NCBI GenBank assembly: GCA_000488855.1
Contig: KI535284.1
Location: forward strand, 1 to 64,000
Reading direction: 5' to 3'
Source: Eubacterium brachy ATCC 33089
Lineage (GTDB): Bacteria; Bacillota; Clostridia; Peptostreptococcales; Anaerovoracaceae
DNA: 64,000 nucleotides
Shown here: piece after piece, positions 61,658-64,000 of the stretch
How positions within the stretch are numbered: position 1 is the first letter of the stretch
Layout: every line of letters starts with the position of its first letter
Translations under genes and position numbers: made by a program
Notes under the pieces: generated by a model
Seen by the model: the letters and a program-made list of their open reading frames with translations, nothing else
Databases searched by the model: none
Told to the model about the DNA's origin: nothing

Positions 61658-62629
61658 ATGAAAAAAATTTTATCACTAGCAATAGTTATGGTAATGGCAC
61701 TTAGTTTTGTGGGTTGTGGTAACAAAGAAGCCAAAAATTCCGATGGCGTAAAAGTGAAATCGTTGGGTGTAGAATTTAAGTATGATAAAGCACCTAAAAG
61801 GGTAGTTGCATTGGGATATGATTCAACGGAAATAATGATTAAACTTGGTTTAGAGGATAGAATAATAGCGATTGCAACCAGTGAATATAGTAAAGATTCT
61901 ATTAGGCCAGAGTATTATAAAAAAATCAAAGATAAAAAAATACTTCCTGATGGAAATTGGCCAGGGGTACCGAGTTTGGAAACTATTTTGGCAGAGAAAC
62001 CTGATTTTGTGTATGGAACAGGATATAGCTTTACTGAAAAAAGTTGTGGAAAGGTTCAGGATTTTACAAAAGAAAAAATAAATATCTATGCCACAGAAGG
62101 TACTGTTAAGGAAAATCCTGATATTGATTCCGTATATAATGATATACAAAATATAGGTAAAATTTTTAGAGTTGAGAAAAAGGCGAATGAAATCGTCAAA
62201 GATATGAAGGAGAGAGTTGATAAAATTGAGAAAAAGATTAAAGACAGAAAAACTGTAAAAAGTATGATCTTAGAAGGAGTTACAAGTAATAAAATACAGG
62301 TTGACAGCGGAAAAACCTTTGGAAGTAAAATGTTAGAACGAGCAGGCGGGGAAAATATATTTAAAAATTTAAAGGAGCCTTTTCCAACAGTTAGTATAGA
62401 ACAAATTATTTCAAAAAATCCTTCCCATATTGTGGTTGTTGATTTACCAGCAACTCCAGCGAAAAATACAATAAAAAATTTGGAAAAAATAAAAGAATTA
62501 AAAGGAGTTGATGCTATAAAAAATAAGAGATATATTATAGTTCCTTCATTACAGTTATTTCCATCAGCTCAGAGTATTGAAGGGATAGAAAAAATTGCGA
62601 AAGGTTTCTTTGCAGATCTTTTTAAATAG
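61658..62629 (+). CDS. FecB-type substrate-binding lipoprotein
   Basis: Peripla_BP_2 family lipoprotein, 323 residues. A signal peptide with lipobox SFVGC puts the lipidated Cys at residue 20, anchoring the protein on the outer face. RVVALGYDSTEIMIKLG, GNWPGVPSLETILAEKPDFVYG and YIIVPSLQLFPSA are the two-lobe folds. It should catch a metal chelate and give it to the permease. The gap before it (~95 bases) and a very strong AAAGGAGGGG may reflect high expression. Ligand not known; the neighbouring peptide is the suggestion. Confidence 0.9.
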   Translation: MKKILSLAIVMVMALSFVGCGNKEAKNSDGVKVKSLGVEFKYDKAPKRVVALGYDSTEIMIKLGLEDRIIAIATSEYSKDSIRPEYYKKIKDKKILPDGNWPGVPSLETILAEKPDFVYGTGYSFTEKSCGKVQDFTKEKINIYATEGTVKENPDIDSVYNDIQNIGKIFRVEKKANEIVKDMKERVDKIEKKIKDRKTVKSMILEGVTSNKIQVDSGKTFGSKMLERAGGENIFKNLKEPFPTVSIEQIISKNPSHIVVVDLPATPAKNTIKNLEKIKELKGVDAIKNKRYIIVPSLQLFPSAQSIEGIEKIAKGFFADLFK

Positions 62630-62640
62630 AGGGGGAATGA

Positions 62641-63444
62641 ATGGATTGGATAGATATAAAAGGATTACAAGATGAGGAGCAACAGATAATTGAAACATAC
62701 AATAAGATTAATGAAGAAACAAGATTAAATTTAAGTAATAGCTCAAGCATTGAATTTTTAACCAATACTAAATATGTTGAAAATATGCTAGAAAATAAAT
62801 CTTCAATACTAGAACTCGGAGCGGGAACTGGTGTATACAGTATATATTTTGCTAATAAAGGGTTTGATGTTACAGCTGTGGAATTAAGCAAGCGGAATGT
62901 TTCAATTTTTAAGTCTAAAATCCCTGATACAATTTCAGTTGATGTAATCACTGGTAATGCTTTGAAAATGGATTATCTTTGTGATAAGTATTTTGATGCA
63001 GTATTATCTTTTGGCCCGCTGTATCATATAAGTTCATTTAAGGATAGAATTAATTGTTTAAAAGAAAGTTTGCGTGTCTTAAAAGATGATGGGTATATAT
63101 TTATAACACTTATAAATAATGATATGGTACCAATGGTCGAAATGCAGTATCAAAGTAATTATTTTACCAGTTCTTGTTTTGATCATGAAACATTTAAAAT
63201 GGAAAACTTTCCATATATTTTCCATACATTGGATGAAGCAAGAAGTTTGATAAACGCAAGTGGAATAAAAATAATTAAAGAGATTGCTTCCGATGGATTA
63301 AGTCGGATTTGTGCGAAAGAAATTGATCAACTAGATAGAAAAAACTTTGAAGAATATAAAAAGTTTCACTTTTATATGTGTGAAAATCCAAGTTTTTTAT
63401 CTGCAACTAGCCATTTTCTATTTGTGGGTGAGAAAAGTAGATAA
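62641..63444 (+). CDS. Class I SAM-dependent methyltransferase
   Basis: 267-residue methyltransferase (Methyltransf_25/11-like). SAM site ILELGAGTGVYSIYFANKG (motif I), VTAVELSKRNV (acidic loop) and FDAVLSFGPLYHI (motif IV region), then a helical C-terminal lid. It begins 12 bases after the binding-protein gene and is the last gene of the operon, so methylation of the peptide product, of its termini or of His residues is a possibility. The substrate is not visible from sequence. Confidence 0.82.
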   Translation: MDWIDIKGLQDEEQQIIETYNKINEETRLNLSNSSSIEFLTNTKYVENMLENKSSILELGAGTGVYSIYFANKGFDVTAVELSKRNVSIFKSKIPDTISVDVITGNALKMDYLCDKYFDAVLSFGPLYHISSFKDRINCLKESLRVLKDDGYIFITLINNDMVPMVEMQYQSNYFTSSCFDHETFKMENFPYIFHTLDEARSLINASGIKIIKEIASDGLSRICAKEIDQLDRKNFEEYKKFHFYMCENPSFLSATSHFLFVGEKSR

Positions 63445-63654
63445 ATTTTTGCATGGGTATATGCAACAAATTGACACTTTTGTGTGTTCATAAGGATTTC
63501 GCAATAGCAGTATTGGTCTACAACTTAAAATAGTAAATGATAAAACATAAGTTTATAAATTGATGGATTGAGGGCATTTTATGTAAAATTACATAAATCT
63601 TCAGAAATTGTATAAATTTTTTCCGCATAGGCAGTATAAATAATATGAAAGGTT
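63445..63654. other. AT-rich spacer after the operon
   Basis: About 210 bases with no gene. A palindrome TTATGTAA/TTACATAA (63579-63596) and a TATAAA-like stretch near 63635 are present. The operator half-site TTTATGT/ACATAAA recurs here. No convincing promoter. Confidence 0.45.
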
Positions 63655-63697
63655 ATATGGCTACCATCTGTAATTTCAGATGGTAGCCATATTTTTA
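63655..63697 (+). terminator. Strong terminator at right edge of island
   Basis: Perfect 16-bp stem ATATGGCTACCATCTG (63655-63670)/CAGATGGTAGCCATAT (63677-63692), 6-base loop, then TTTTAT. Ends the RiPP operon. Confidence 0.9.
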
Positions 63698-63746
63698 TAT
63701 TGCATTAGCAGCAGTTAATTGAACGAATGTGAGATGAATAATAAAC

Positions 63747-63763
63747 CACCGGCTATACCGGTG
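63747..63763. mobile_element. IS200/IS605-like left-end hairpin
   Basis: CACCGG CTATA CCGGTG, a 6-bp palindrome typical of the subterminal hairpins bound by Y1 transposases, ~90 bases before the transposase ATG. Confidence 0.65.
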
Positions 63764-63851
63764 TAATTAGAATAGCTTTGGTTTAAAAAATCTCCTGTGT
63801 TAAAATAAATGAGGTCACCAACCGCATATCAAAACAAGGAGATAATCTAAT

Positions 63852-64000
63852 ATGGATAAGAATAGTTTATCACATACATCGTGTAATTGTAAGTATCACA
63901 TAGTGTTTGCACCAAAGTACAAAATAAAAGTAATTTACGGAAAGATAAGAGTAGACATAGGGAAAATATTAAAGCTTCTTTGTGAAAGAAAAGGAATACA
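63852..64000 (+). CDS. tnpA: IS200/IS605-type transposase TnpA, 5' part
   Basis: Frame starting MDKNSLSHTSCNCKYH, followed by IVFAPKYK, with AAGGAG about 11 bases upstream, and running off the window end. CKYHIVFAPKYK is the hallmark of the IS200 TnpA (Y1 HUH nuclease family). The insertion site is right beyond the RiPP operon. The HUH motif and the catalytic Tyr lie outside the window, so intactness cannot be judged. Confidence 0.85.
   Translation, partial: MDKNSLSHTSCNCKYHIVFAPKYKIKVIYGKIRVDIGKILKLLCERKGI

Noticed and set aside
63579-63596. Second operator TTATGTAA/TTACATAA after the operon
   Set aside because: It shares a half-site with the operator at 52038, but the spacing differs, it is AT-rich, and no gene follows it before the terminator; coincidence is likely.

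Overview
The window is AT-rich, Gram-positive-type chromosomal DNA from an anaerobic low-GC Firmicute. Clostridia or Tissierellia-like lineages are the best guess, but the genus cannot be read from sequence. Supporting signs are the HemZ, YlbF-family, RNase J, MltG and YqeK/RsfS set, a fused SecDF, an approximately 1,400-residue 2-hydroxyacyl-CoA dehydratase activase, a Firmicutes-type 6S RNA, strong Shine-Dalgarno (SD) sequences and canonical 17-bp-spaced promoters. UGA is used as a normal stop throughout.

Bases 1-51525 are mostly conserved housekeeping genes, nearly all on the + strand. In order: the end of a secreted glucosaminidase; secDF; the ppGpp synthetase/hydrolase; an MBL hydrolase; hemZ; hisS-aspS; nadD-yqeK-rsfS; leuS; RNase J; a YlbF-family gene; efp. 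Then come mltG followed by trmR, a U32 peptidase-family gene, a CBS transporter-like protein and mtaB (a tRNA-modification group), a HIT protein, rpsU and yqeY. A repeat-bearing gap follows, then a MATE transporter, a cytidylate-kinase-like gene, the giant activase, yebC and 6S RNA. A short minus-strand block (methyltransferase, DUF2752, DUF4234) precedes typA-mscS, pyruvate carboxylase, dnaE, an amidohydrolase and an unknown gene. Minus-strand dinB (with a LexA-like box) and an M29 aminopeptidase follow, then a lipid kinase and a small membrane protein.

Bases 51526-63700 are an accessory island, visibly AT-richer, framed by two strong terminator hairpins whose outer sequences match. It reads as one operon behind a good promoter with a perfect 13-bp inverted repeat over the -10. 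The order is: a 27-codon peptide with a His-rich tail; a B12-type radical SAM enzyme of the RiPP-maturation kind; a YcaO enzyme fused to a ThiF-like/leader-binding N-terminus; two half ABC exporters; a FecCD-type permease; its ATPase; a lipoprotein binding protein; and a methyltransferase. An IS200/IS605-type transposase starts at the right edge and runs out of the window.

My main proposal, an inference, is that this island makes a ribosomal peptide (a modified His/Thr/Ser peptide) that is exported by the heterodimeric ABC exporter, chelates a metal outside the cell and is taken back by the Fec/Btu-like importer. That would be a ribosomally made metallophore system under metal-responsive control. 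Genes of each family are recognisable; the combination and the precursor are not ones I can match to a described system.
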